14,817 nt of DNA from Trueperaceae bacterium (GTDB lineage: Bacteria > Deinococcota > Deinococci > Deinococcales > Trueperaceae): positions 1-14,817 of the forward strand of contig JAGXHO010000199.1 in assembly GCA_024636105.1 (NCBI GenBank), read 5' to 3'. The first letter of the stretch is position 1. Each line of letters opens with the position of its first letter. The translations under genes and the position numbers were made by a program. Shown in pieces: positions 1 through 8,460 of the stretch. The notes beneath the pieces are model-generated. The model was not told the origin of the DNA. It searched no databases and saw only the letters and a list, made by a program, of their open reading frames with translations.

Positions 1-570
1 ACCCTGGCCGCCTACGCGCTCTCGCGGGCCGCGATCCGCGGCACCCAGACGATCACCTACGGCCTGGTGCTGTTCTCGTCGGTCGTCACCGGCACCGCCG
101 CGATGGTGCCGATCTTCCTGATGATCGTGCGGATGGGGCTCATCGACACCCACCTGGGCGTGATCCTGGTGTTCACCGGCGGCCTGCTGCCGGCGGCGAT
201 CTTCATCATGCGCGACTTCGTCGATTCGATCCCGCGCTCCTACGAGGAGTCGGCGATGGTCGCCGGCGCGAGCTCGTGGGCCGTCTTCCGCGACGTGGCG
301 CTGCCCATCGTGCGCCCCGGGATGATGGTCGTGGGCGTGTGGGCCTTCGTCAACGTCTGGGGCGGCTTCCTGATCCCGTTCATCTTGCTGCGTAGCAGCG
401 AGAAGATGCCCGCCTCGGTGGCGATCTACTCGTTCTACACGGAGGCCGGGACGCCGCTGGTGACGCTCACCGCCGCATACTCACTCCTCTACACCGTGCC
501 CGTCCTACTGCTCTACCTGTTCGTCAACTGGAAGTACGGCTTCCGGTTCTTCGGAGGGATCAAGTCGTGA
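1..570 (+). CDS. Carbohydrate ABC transporter permease, MalG type (5' end missing)
   Basis: This is the C-terminal 189 residues of an inner-membrane permease of the binding-protein-dependent (CUT1, MalG/UgpE-like) family; the frame is open to the left edge, so the start lies outside the window. The first visible residues, LAAYALSR, match the conserved stretch found in such permeases. The cytoplasmic EAA loop that docks on the ATPase is at about visible residues 82-106 (EESAMVAGASSWAVFRDVAL, then PIVRPG). About four hydrophobic segments can be seen, and the short basic tail ending FRFFGGIKS is typical. It lies 28 bp before an ATPase gene of the matching type, so the two should form one importer with a second permease and a binding protein to the left. 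The substrate cannot be read from this fragment; sugars, polyols and glycerol-phosphate-type compounds are all possible. Confidence 0.9.
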   Translation, partial: TLAAYALSRAAIRGTQTITYGLVLFSSVVTGTAAMVPIFLMIVRMGLIDTHLGVILVFTGGLLPAAIFIMRDFVDSIPRSYEESAMVAGASSWAVFRDVALPIVRPGMMVVGVWAFVNVWGGFLIPFILLRSSEKMPASVAIYSFYTEAGTPLVTLTAAYSLLYTVPVLLLYLFVNWKYGFRFFGGIKS

Positions 571-598
571 CCGAACCCACGTTCCGCGGAGGCTGCCC

Positions 599-1695
<1,097 letters not shown>

Positions 1696-1696
<1 letters not shown>

Positions 1697-3162
1697 TGGG
1701 GCGAGACGCGACCGTGATCGAGTTCGTTCTCGACGGCCGGCTGGAGCCGGACCCGACCGAACCGGTCGCGGCGGTGCCGTTCGAGGTGCCCCCGGGTGCC
1801 ACGCGGATCGACCTTCGCTACACCCACGACGAGGGCCACGTCCTCGACCTCGGCCTGCTCGACCCCGCGGCCACCCCCTTCGTGGCACGCGCGGGGTTCC
1901 GCGGCTGGAGCGGCGGGGCGCGGCGCGAGGCGTTCGTCGCGCTCGAGGAGGCCACCCCGGGCTACCTGCCTGGCCCGCTTCCGGCCGGCACGTGGCGGGT
2001 GCTGCTCGGACGCGCGCGCGTTGCGCCCGCGGGCTGCGCCTACCGGGTCCACGTGCGCATAACGCTCGGAGGGGCGGTCGCGGGCGCGCCCAGGGCCGCC
2101 ACCGCCGATCCACCGATCACCGCCGCCCCCGACCCCCATGCCTCAGACGCGGGTTGGTACCCCGGCGATCTGCAATCGCACACCCACCACAGCGACGCCA
2201 AGGGGAGCGTCGCCGAGCTGCTTGCGGCCGCGGCCGACCGCGGCCTGCGCTTCCTCGCGGTCACCGACCACAACACGATCAGCCACCACGCTGATCTGCG
2301 CCACCACGCCGACGGCCCCGTCCTCCCCGTCCCCGGGCTCGAGGTCACGACCTACCGCGGCCACGCGAACGTGTGGGGGGCGTCGGGCTGGGTCGACTTC
2401 CGGATCGCCGGCGAGGCCGACGTCGCCGCGATGGTGCGCCGCGCCCACGAACTGGGTGGCCTGGTCTCGGTCAACCACCCGAAGACGCAGCCGGGGTGCA
2501 TCGGCTGCGACTGGACGTACGGCGTGCCCGACGAGATCGACGCGCTCGAGGCGTGGCAGGGTCCCTGGTGGCTCCGCAACTGGGAGTCGCTCGAGCGCTA
2601 CGACGCGCTCGTGGCCTCGGGACGGCGCCTGACGCTCGTCGGTGGCAGCGACCGCCACCAGCCCGCCGGCATCGACACCGACCCCGACGAGCTGCGCGTC
2701 GGCAGCCCCACCACCTGGCTGCGGCTCCGGCGGGTCGCCGTGCCCGACGTCCTCGCCGCGCTCCACGCAGGGCAGGCGAGCGTGTCGGAGGCCCCGACCG
2801 GCCCCCAGGTGCGGATCGCAGCGTCCTCGACGCCGATGGGCGGCACGCTGCCACGCGGCGCCGAGCACGAGCTCCGCGCGGTCGTGCACGGCGGCGCCGG
2901 CGACCGCCTGCGCTGGGTGGGCGCGCGCGGCGTGCTCCGCGAGGTGGCGATCGACCGCGACGAGTTCGCGGAGACCTGGCGCTGGCGCCCGGACGGCGCC
3001 TTCGTGCGCGCCGAGGTCGTCGCCAGCGACGCCGGACGCGCCGCGCGCCTCGAGGCGCTGCGGGGGCTCGCGGTGCGCCGCCCGCTGCAGTACGGCATCA
3101 CGTTCGACGAGATCGGCGCGCACGCCTGGGTCCGCGCGCTCTCGAACCCCATGTACGTATGA
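1696..3162 (+). CDS. CehA/McbA-like metallohydrolase with PHP domain
   Basis: This 488-residue protein has a PHP (polymerase and histidinol phosphatase) metal-dependent hydrolase core. The metal-site signatures are H162-T-H164 followed by H165-S-D167, then TDHN at 190-193, E216 in PGLEVT, H261 in VNHPK, and D319/H321 in GGSDRH. A region of about 150 residues precedes the core and a probable beta-rich region (about 370-450) follows it. The C-terminus ends ALSNPMYV, like other CehA/McbA proteins. No signal peptide is seen, so it should act in the cytosol. Known PHP enzymes hydrolyse phosphate mono- and diesters, and CehA cleaves a carbamate ester, so the substrate stays open. I take the ATG at 1696 (TGATG overlap with the ATPase stop, GAGG at 1685-1688, spacer 7); an in-frame GTG at 1693 would add one residue. 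The context suggests it acts on something brought in by the upstream importer. Confidence 0.88.
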
Positions 3163-3198
3163 CGTCCGCTCGCGCGGACGCGTCCGCTCGCGCGGACG
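3163..3198 (+). repeat. Tandem pair of identical 18-bp self-complementary repeats
   Basis: The 18-mer CGTCCGCTCGCGCGGACG occurs twice without a gap, at 3163-3180 and 3181-3198. Each copy is a perfect hairpin: 7-bp arms CGTCCGC and GCGGACG around the loop TCGC. The pair starts directly after the stop of the PHP hydrolase gene and ends where the ribosome-binding site of the next gene begins. Because the unit is 18 bases long, it also keeps frame with an upstream ATG at 3159. No T-run follows, so it is not an ordinary terminator. It may protect mRNA, tune translation of the downstream gene, or be a protein-binding site. Confidence 0.85.
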
Positions 3199-3204
3199 AG
3201 GAGG
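3198..3204 (+). promoter_or_regulatory. Ribosome-binding site deciding the oxidoreductase start
   Basis: GAGGAGG stands 5 bases before the GTG at 3210. It is a far better site than anything upstream of the alternative ATG at 3159, which overlaps the previous stop but has no purine-rich leader. Its first base is the last base of the second hairpin repeat, so folding of that hairpin could affect access to it. Confidence 0.7.
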
Positions 3205-3209
3205 TCACG

Positions 3210-4220
3210 GTGCAGGAGATCCGGTTCGCCCTGGTGGGCGCAGGCTTGATGGGGCGGTTCCACGGGCGCACGCTCGCCTCGATCGTCGGCGGGCGCCTGG
3301 TCGTGGTCGTCGACGCCGATCTGGCCGCGGCCGAGGCGGTCGCCGCCTGGTCGCCAGGGGCGCGCGCGACCGCCGACGTCGCAGCCGCGTACGGCGACGA
3401 CGTCGACGCGGTCGTCGTGGTCACGCCCGCCCAGACGCACGCGCCGATCATCGAAGCGGCCGCGCGCGCCGGCAAGGCCGTGTTCTGCGAGAAGCCGCTG
3501 GCGACCACGTGGGACGACGCACTGCGGGTGCGCGCCACGCTGCGCGCGACCGGCACGCCGTTCCAGATCGGCTTCCAACGCCGCTACGACCCCGGGGTCG
3601 CGCGCCTGGTGCGCCTGCTCGCCGAGGGCGAGCTCGGCATCGTCGAGACGCTCCGGTCGGTGACCGCGGACCCGATGGGTCCCGACGTCGAGGGGATGCG
3701 CCGAGCTGCCGGCATCTTCCACGACACGCTCGCCCACGACGCCGACCTGGCGCTCGCGATCGGCGGCGCGGTCGAGGACGTCTTCGCCCGCGGCGCGAGC
3801 CTGTTCGATCCGCGCTTCGCGGAGCTCGGGAAGCCCGACACCACGCTGCTGTCGCTGCGCTTCGCGTCCGGAGCGCTCGGGGTGATCGAGAACCGCCTGC
3901 GCACCGGCTACGGGTACGAGACGGTGCTGGAGGTCGGCGGCAGCCTCGCGAAGGGCGCCGTGCGCGACGACGCGCTCGACGGCCTCACCCTGTTCCGCAG
4001 CAACCGCTTCGAGCGCGACCACGTGCCGTGGTTCCTCGAGCGCTTCGCGACCGCCTACCGGGCCGAGGTCGAAGCCTTCGTCGCCGCGCTGGTCGAGGAT
4101 CGCCCGCCCGATCCCGGCGTCGATCAGGGGGTGGCCGTGATGCGCCTGTGCCTGGCCGCGGAGCGCTCGTTCGCCGAGGCGCGCCTCGTGCGGCTCGACG
4201 AGTTCGCCGACCCGGGTTGA
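3210..4220 (+). CDS. Gfo/Idh/MocA family NAD(P)-dependent oxidoreductase, inositol-dehydrogenase-like
   Basis: This is a 336-residue Gfo/Idh/MocA dehydrogenase. The Rossmann motif GAGLMG is at residues 10-15, the catalytic lysine lies in EKP (94-96), and D172 and H176 in the stretch FHDTLAHDAD correspond to the catalytic Asp/His pair of inositol 2-dehydrogenases. It resembles the iolG product on the other strand along its whole length (shared blocks PFQIGF-x-RR-x-DP, GELG-x-VE and FASGALGV), so the two are paralogues. I chose the GTG at 3210 for its strong ribosome-binding site and because it puts the first beta strand at the N-terminus. A start at the ATG at 3159 would add 17 residues encoded by the tandem repeat. 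It is last in the + strand operon. A cyclitol or sugar substrate is likely, but the exact one (myo-, scyllo- or chiro-inositol, or a sugar) cannot be told. Confidence 0.9.
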   Translation: MQEIRFALVGAGLMGRFHGRTLASIVGGRLVVVVDADLAAAEAVAAWSPGARATADVAAAYGDDVDAVVVVTPAQTHAPIIEAAARAGKAVFCEKPLATTWDDALRVRATLRATGTPFQIGFQRRYDPGVARLVRLLAEGELGIVETLRSVTADPMGPDVEGMRRAAGIFHDTLAHDADLALAIGGAVEDVFARGASLFDPRFAELGKPDTTLLSLRFASGALGVIENRLRTGYGYETVLEVGGSLAKGAVRDDALDGLTLFRSNRFERDHVPWFLERFATAYRAEVEAFVAALVEDRPPDPGVDQGVAVMRLCLAAERSFAEARLVRLDEFADPG

Positions 4221-4248
4221 CGGAGCGCCTAGACCTGCCTGGGGTGGC

Positions 4249-5025
4249 TCATCGACCCGCCAGCGCGCGGTTCGACGCCACCAGCGCCTCGTACGTCGCC
4301 AGGGCGGCCGCCACGTCGGGAAGCTCCGAGGGGTGCGTCACCTCCGCGCGCACCGTCGGATCGGCGCCGACCGGCGCCACGCTCGCGCCGCACAGCCGCA
4401 ACCACGGCAGGTCGCCGGGCATGTCGCCCAGACCGACGACCGCGAGCGGGTCGACGTCCGCCGCCGCGCAGAGCGCCTTGAAGCCGACCGCCTTGTCGAC
4501 GCCCGGCGCGAGCACGTTGATGCAGTCGGTCGAGGGGTCGAGGTCGAGAGTGAAACCATGGCGCGCCACCAGGTCCTCGAGCAGGGCGGCCACGTCCGCC
4601 AGCGGCCGCGCCGGGTCGGTGGGGAACACGCTGAGCGACGCCACCTTGCCGAGCTGCGCGAACACGTCGCCGCGGGCGTCGAGCAGGCGCGCGAGCGCTT
4701 CGATCGCCCCCTTCCCCGCCTCGGCCTCGGGGGTGAGCCAGGCGCGGTACGGGCGCCGGGTCGCCAGTCCGGCGCCGTTCTCGAACGAGGCCGGGAGCCG
4801 TACGCCGAGCGCCTGACTCATCGCGTCGACGTACGCATGCGGTCGCCCGGTCACGAGCGTGAGGGAGGGCACGGTGGCGTCGCGCTCGCTGGCGCGGTTC
4901 AGTTCGGCGATCGCCGCCAACCGGGTGAGGTCGTACGCGGCATGCCCGGGCGCCGCCAAGCAGCCATCGATGTCGCAGGCGTACACCCTGACGGGGCGCT
5001 CGAGCACGAGCGGCCGCGCGATCAT
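4249..5025 (-). CDS. HAD superfamily (type IIB) hydrolase, probable sugar/polyol phosphatase
   Basis: This 258-residue cytosolic phosphatase of the haloacid dehalogenase superfamily has the nucleophile and acid in DIDG (D18, D20), the motif II threonine in VTGRP (T59), the motif III lysine in GVDKAVGFKAL (K178) and the motif IV acids in GDMPGD (D201, D205). The cap between motifs II and III, together with the DKxxG then GDxxxD layout, points to type IIB (Cof/SPP/mannosyl-phosphoglycerate-phosphatase-like), whose known members act on sugar or polyol phosphates. The ATG at 5025 overlaps the ATPase stop by four bases (ATGA), so it is translated with the transporter and is the last gene of the - strand operon. 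In this context it could dephosphorylate the imported substrate; this is inference. It ends 28 bp from the convergent oxidoreductase stop. Confidence 0.9.
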   Translation of the reverse strand: MIARPLVLERPVRVYACDIDGCLAAPGHAAYDLTRLAAIAELNRASERDATVPSLTLVTGRPHAYVDAMSQALGVRLPASFENGAGLATRRPYRAWLTPEAEAGKGAIEALARLLDARGDVFAQLGKVASLSVFPTDPARPLADVAALLEDLVARHGFTLDLDPSTDCINVLAPGVDKAVGFKALCAAADVDPLAVVGLGDMPGDLPWLRLCGASVAPVGADPTVRAEVTHPSELPDVAAALATYEALVASNRALAGR

Positions 5026-6074
5026 GCCGGGGGCAGCAGCGACACGCCGGCCGGCTTCAGCAACAGGCGCACCCGGTCGCCCTTGCGGGCCACGCTCATG
5101 CCGCCGCCCGACATGGTCGCGAAGACCTCGGTACCGGCGACGTCGAAGACGAACTCGGTGACCGCGCCCAAGTAGGCGGCGCTGAGGAAGGTGGCGTCGA
5201 GGCCCACCTCGTCGTCGCGCGCGAACTCGACCGCCTCGGGCCGCACCATCACCGTCACGTCGCCCACCGCGACGTCCTGCACGTGGGGGACGCGGTAGCC
5301 GAGCAGGTCGATGACCGCGCCGTCGTACCGACCCGGCAGGAAGTTCGCCGAGCCGATGAAGTCGGCGACGAAGCGGCTGGCGGGTCGGGTGTAGAGCTCG
5401 TGCGGCGAGCCGATCTGCTCGATCGTGCCCGCGCGCATGACCACCACCCGGTCGCTGATCGCGAGCGCCTCCTCCTGGTCGTGGGTGACGTAGACGCTGG
5501 TGATCCCCAGGCGCTGCTGCAGCTCGCGGATGTCCTCGCGCACGCGCTTGCGAAGCTTGGCATCGAGGTTGCTCAGCGGTTCGTCGAACAGGAGCACCCG
5601 CGGCCGGATCGCCAAGGCGCGCGCCAACGCCACGCGCTGCTGCTGGCCCCCCGACAGCGCCGACGTCGCCCGGTCGGCGAGCCCCTCGAGCCCCACCATC
5701 GCCAGCGCCTCGGCCACGCGCGCCGCGACCTCGTCCTTCGGACGCCGCGCCACCTTGAGGCCGTAGGCGACGTTCTCGAATACGTTCATGTGCGGGAACA
5801 GCGCGTAGCTCTGGAACACCATGGTGATGTCGCGGAGGTAGGCGGGGAGCCGGGTGACGTCGTCGGTGTCGATCAGCACCCGGCCCTCGGTCGGCTTCTC
5901 GAGCCCGGCGATCATCCGCAGCGCGGTGGTCTTGCCGCAGCCCGAGGGCCCCAGGAGCGTGATCAGCTCGCCGCGGTCGACGTGCAGGTCGACGTGGTCG
6001 ACGGCCACCACGTCGCGCCCGAAGCGCTTCACGAGGCCCTTCAGCTCCACCGAAGCCGGTTGCAGTCCTTCCAT
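5022..6074 (-). CDS. ABC transporter ATP-binding protein, FbpC/PotA-like
   Basis: This 350-residue cytoplasmic ATPase belongs to the importer encoded just upstream. Walker A GPSGCGKTT is at 42-50, the Q-loop at Q88, the signature LSGGQQQR at 140-147, Walker B LLFDEP at 161-166, the D-loop SNLD at 168-171 and the switch H198 in VYVTHDQ. A TOBE_2-like region occupies about 270-345. The ATG at 6074 shares one base with the permease stop (TGATG); a GTG one codon earlier (6077) is also in frame. The same GTGATGG junction occurs at the ATPase/PHP boundary on the other strand. The next gene (HAD phosphatase) starts within its stop codon. The family serves iron, phosphonate, polyamine, thiamine and sugar-phosphate importers, so the substrate must be judged from the binding protein and neighbours. 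Confidence 0.94.
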   Translation of the reverse strand: MEGLQPASVELKGLVKRFGRDVVAVDHVDLHVDRGELITLLGPSGCGKTTALRMIAGLEKPTEGRVLIDTDDVTRLPAYLRDITMVFQSYALFPHMNVFENVAYGLKVARRPKDEVAARVAEALAMVGLEGLADRATSALSGGQQQRVALARALAIRPRVLLFDEPLSNLDAKLRKRVREDIRELQQRLGITSVYVTHDQEEALAISDRVVVMRAGTIEQIGSPHELYTRPASRFVADFIGSANFLPGRYDGAVIDLLGYRVPHVQDVAVGDVTVMVRPEAVEFARDDEVGLDATFLSAAYLGAVTEFVFDVAGTEVFATMSGGGMSVARKGDRVRLLLKPAGVSLLPPA

Positions 6075-8311
6075 CACGAGCGCACCCCCACCATCCGGTT
6101 GCCCAGCATCTTGGCGATCTGGAGCACCACGACGATCACGAACAGCAGCGTCACGATGAGGATGGTGCCCATCGCCGCCGCGCGACCCAACTGCCCTTGG
6201 TCCACCCAACCGAGCAAGAGCACGGTCGCGAACTGGTTGCCGGGGCTGACGAGGAAGATGACCTGGCTGACGGCGGTCATCGCGGTCACGAACGCGAAGA
6301 TGAGGCCGGTCACCAGCGTGTTGATGAGCAGCGGGAAGAGCACCCGGCGCATGGTGGTGAACGATTTGGCGCGCAGCATGGTCGAGGCCTCCTCGAGGCT
6401 CGGGTCGATCTGCGCCAAGCCGGCCACCGCTGCGCGGATGGCGACGGGCATGTTGCGGAAGACGAGCGCGATCACGATGATCGTGGCGCTGGCGGTCAAC
6501 AGAACGGGACCGGTGTTGAACGCGAAGATGTAGGCGACGCCCATCACCGTTCCGGGCGTGGCGAACGAGAGCAGCGAGCCGAACTCGACGAAGCGCCGAC
6601 CCCAGAAGCGCTGGCGCGCCACCAGGTACGCGACGAGGAAGCCGAGCAGCATCGCCGGGACCGCGCTGATCGCGGCGACCCGGGCGGTGTACAGGAACAC
6701 GTTCCAGCCGGCGCCGGTGAAGAAGTCCTGGTAGTGGCGGAGCGTGAAGGTGTAGTTGACGCCCCACAGCTGCGCGAACGAGCCGACCGCGATCGACAGG
6801 TACAGCGCGGCCACGAACACCGACCACACGAAGAGGATCCCGACGAGCAGGCCCTCGAGGAGGCGGGGGATCGGCGCGATCGCGCCGCTCGTGGGTTTGC
6901 CGGTCACGGTCACGAAGGAGCCCCCGCCGAGCCACCAGCGCTGTAGGAAGAAGGCCCCGAGCACCATGAGCAAGAGGATCGCGCCGTACACCGCCGCCTC
7001 GTTCGGGTTGAAGCGGCCGGTGAGCGACAAGTAGACCTCGGTGGCCATGTACTTGCGGTTGCCGCCCAAGATGATCGGGTTGCCGAAATCGGCGAGCGAC
7101 TCGATCATGCTGAGCAGGAAGGCGGCCGCGAGGCCGGGGCGCACCAGCGGCCAGGTGATCGTGCGGAGCGTCACCCAGGAGTTGGCGCCGAGCGTCTGGG
7201 CCGCCTCCTCCAGCGCGGGGTTGAGCGAGCTCATCGACCCCCGCAACAGCAAGTACGCGATCGGCGTGAAGGAGAGGATCTGCGCGATCGCCACGCCCGG
7301 AAGCCCGAAGATCCAGCTGCTCGACTGGTCGAGCATGGTGTAGGTGATCAGGCCGCGGCGGCCGAGGAGGAAGATCATCGCGAACGACAGCACGAACGGC
7401 GGCGTGATGATCGGCAGGATGCTGATCACGTCGAGCGAGCGCCGGACCGCGCCGACCCGGGCGCGCTGGCCCAGGAGCGCGAAGGCGAGGCCGAGCAGGG
7501 TGGTCGTCGGGGCCACGATCGTCACGAGCAGCAAGCTGGTGGGCAGCGCGCCGTTGCCGTAGAGCATGACGCCCACGACGAAGCCGAGGACGCCGCCGAG
7601 GGCCGTGCGGGCGAGCACCGTCGGCCAGCGCAGCCGGCCCCATGCAGCGAACGCGGCCAGGGCGACCGCGCCGCCGACCGCCCAGCGAAGCGCCATCCCG
7701 ACCTCGTCGACGTCCGAGAGCGGGTTGCCGAGCATGAGGAACAGCGGGTGCTGCAGCGTGCGCGCGAAGACCGACAGGTCGAACGCACCGTCGATGAAGA
7801 CCGCCGACCGCAGCACGGTGAAGAGCGGATACAGGATGAAGAGCACGACGAAGGAAGAGACGAACAGGATGCTCGAGGCGATGAAGGCGTCGCCCTGGAC
7901 GCGCCCCGACTCGCTGAGCGCGTTGCCCAGCACGAGCACCAGCCCCGATAGGACGACCAGCGCCCCCATACCGAAGGGCACGCGCCCCACCATGAACCAC
8001 AGCACCAGGGCGGCGAAGCCGATCGCGCCCGCGGCGAGCACCAGATCGGCGCGGCGCGCGGTCGGGAGCGGCAGGAACGAGAGCGCGAGCGCGACCGCGC
8101 TCGCGGCGAGCGTCGCCCACAACAGCGGGTGGCCGAGGGCGGCGGCGTAGAGGTCGGGCTCGAGGGTCAGGAACGGGCGCCCGGGGCGGCCGATCGGCAG
8201 CGACCACCAACCGACGAGCGCCAAGAGGGCCGGGAGCCAGGCGCCGCTGACGGCGAGGCCGACTGCGGGACGCCTAGGGCGTGCGGGCGAACGAGAGGAT
8301 GCGGCGTCCAA
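6074..8311 (-). CDS. ABC transporter permease, fused double module of FbpB/AfuB type with extra membrane segments
   Basis: This 745-residue inner-membrane protein carries two permease modules in one chain, as in FbpB/AfuB. The two EAA loops that contact the ATPase are at about 368-393 (EEAAQTLGANSWVTLRTITW, then PLVRPG) and 639-662 (EEASTMLRAKSFTTMRRVLF). It is longer than the usual 500-560 residues. About four extra hydrophobic segments precede the first module (roughly 17-38, 62-82, 89-109, 112-130). A further insert at about 197-257, with two hydrophobic stretches, splits the first module just before its conserved TSLLLVTIVAPTTTLLGLAF region. The start is a TTG at 8311: an in-frame TGA lies three codons upstream (8323-8321), and GAGGA at 8322-8318 is spaced 6 bases from it. 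It lies 149 bp after the binding-protein gene, behind three stem-loops, and overlaps the ATPase gene by one base. Confidence 0.92.
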   Translation of the reverse strand: MDAASSRSPARPRRPAVGLAVSGAWLPALLALVGWWSLPIGRPGRPFLTLEPDLYAAALGHPLLWATLAASAVALALSFLPLPTARRADLVLAAGAIGFAALVLWFMVGRVPFGMGALVVLSGLVLVLGNALSESGRVQGDAFIASSILFVSSFVVLFILYPLFTVLRSAVFIDGAFDLSVFARTLQHPLFLMLGNPLSDVDEVGMALRWAVGGAVALAAFAAWGRLRWPTVLARTALGGVLGFVVGVMLYGNGALPTSLLLVTIVAPTTTLLGLAFALLGQRARVGAVRRSLDVISILPIITPPFVLSFAMIFLLGRRGLITYTMLDQSSSWIFGLPGVAIAQILSFTPIAYLLLRGSMSSLNPALEEAAQTLGANSWVTLRTITWPLVRPGLAAAFLLSMIESLADFGNPIILGGNRKYMATEVYLSLTGRFNPNEAAVYGAILLLMVLGAFFLQRWWLGGGSFVTVTGKPTSGAIAPIPRLLEGLLVGILFVWSVFVAALYLSIAVGSFAQLWGVNYTFTLRHYQDFFTGAGWNVFLYTARVAAISAVPAMLLGFLVAYLVARQRFWGRRFVEFGSLLSFATPGTVMGVAYIFAFNTGPVLLTASATIIVIALVFRNMPVAIRAAVAGLAQIDPSLEEASTMLRAKSFTTMRRVLFPLLINTLVTGLIFAFVTAMTAVSQVIFLVSPGNQFATVLLLGWVDQGQLGRAAAMGTILIVTLLFVIVVVLQIAKMLGNRMVGVRS

Positions 8312-8317
8312 CGGGGG

Positions 8318-8322
8318 TCCTC
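8318..8322 (-). promoter_or_regulatory. Ribosome-binding site supporting a TTG start
   Basis: On the - strand GAGGA (8322 down to 8318) stands 6 bases before the TTG at 8311. An in-frame TGA at 8323-8321 overlaps this site, so translation cannot begin further upstream, and the first internal ATG is more than 100 codons in, past several membrane segments. Confidence 0.7.
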
Positions 8323-8331
8323 ACGGCGGGG

Positions 8332-8350
8332 CGAGCGGCGCGTCCGCTCG
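8332..8350 (-). repeat. Stem-loop C, 7 bp, just upstream of the permease ribosome-binding site
   Basis: Arms CGAGCGG (8332-8338) and CCGCTCG (8344-8350) pair perfectly around a 5-base loop. It is the third of three stem-loops in the binding protein-permease gap and ends 9 bases before the GAGGA site on the - strand, so it could influence permease translation. Confidence 0.55.
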
Positions 8351-8366
8351 GGGGAGCGATCGTGGA

Positions 8367-8409
8367 CCCCCGAGGCCCGGTCGCAGCGTGCGCGACCGGG
8401 CCTCGGGGG
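8367..8409 (-). repeat. Stem-loop B, perfect 18-bp stem
   Basis: CCCCCGAGGCCCGGTCGC (8367-8384) pairs without mismatch with GCGACCGGGCCTCGGGGG (8392-8409) around a 7-base loop. The stem is very GC-rich. No T-run follows on either strand, so a standard intrinsic terminator is not shown. It could act as an attenuator or as a barrier to 3' exonucleases for the binding-protein transcript. Confidence 0.8.
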
Positions 8410-8418
8410 GTGCGACGG

Positions 8419-8455
8419 CGTTCTTCGGGCTGGATCGGTTCCAGCCCGAAGAACG
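8419..8455 (-). repeat. Stem-loop A, perfect 16-bp stem after the binding-protein stop
   Basis: CGTTCTTCGGGCTGGA (8419-8434) pairs perfectly with TCCAGCCCGAAGAACG (8440-8455) around a 5-base loop. On the - strand it begins 5 bases after the stop codon of the binding-protein gene. In many ABC operons such a hairpin after the binding-protein gene stabilises that message segment or partly stops transcription, giving more binding protein than membrane components. No T-run is present. Confidence 0.8.
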
Positions 8456-8460
8456 ACGCA

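Noticed and set aside
4221..4248. A bidirectional terminator between the convergent operons
   Set aside because: The 28-bp gap shows no convincing hairpin or T-run in either direction.
2642..4816. A 724-codon + strand open frame overlapping the PHP, oxidoreductase and HAD genes
   Set aside because: The translation is Arg/Ala-rich without recognisable domains and crosses three genes with clear catalytic motifs; it is a GC-driven shadow.
6075..8210. An upstream extension of the ATPase frame giving a 1062-residue protein
   Set aside because: The added part is an out-of-frame reading of the permease. The ATPase N-terminus begins naturally at the ATG at 6074, which overlaps the permease stop.
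8341..8350. A third copy of the 3163-3198 repeat, because CGTCCGCTCG recurs here
   Set aside because: Only 10 bases match, and here they pair with a different upstream arm (8332-8338). The match is probably chance in GC-rich DNA.
8367..8455. The strong stem-loops as intrinsic terminators
   Set aside because: Neither strand has a T-run after the stems, and the permease and ATPase downstream on the same strand need transcription through them. Partial termination remains possible.
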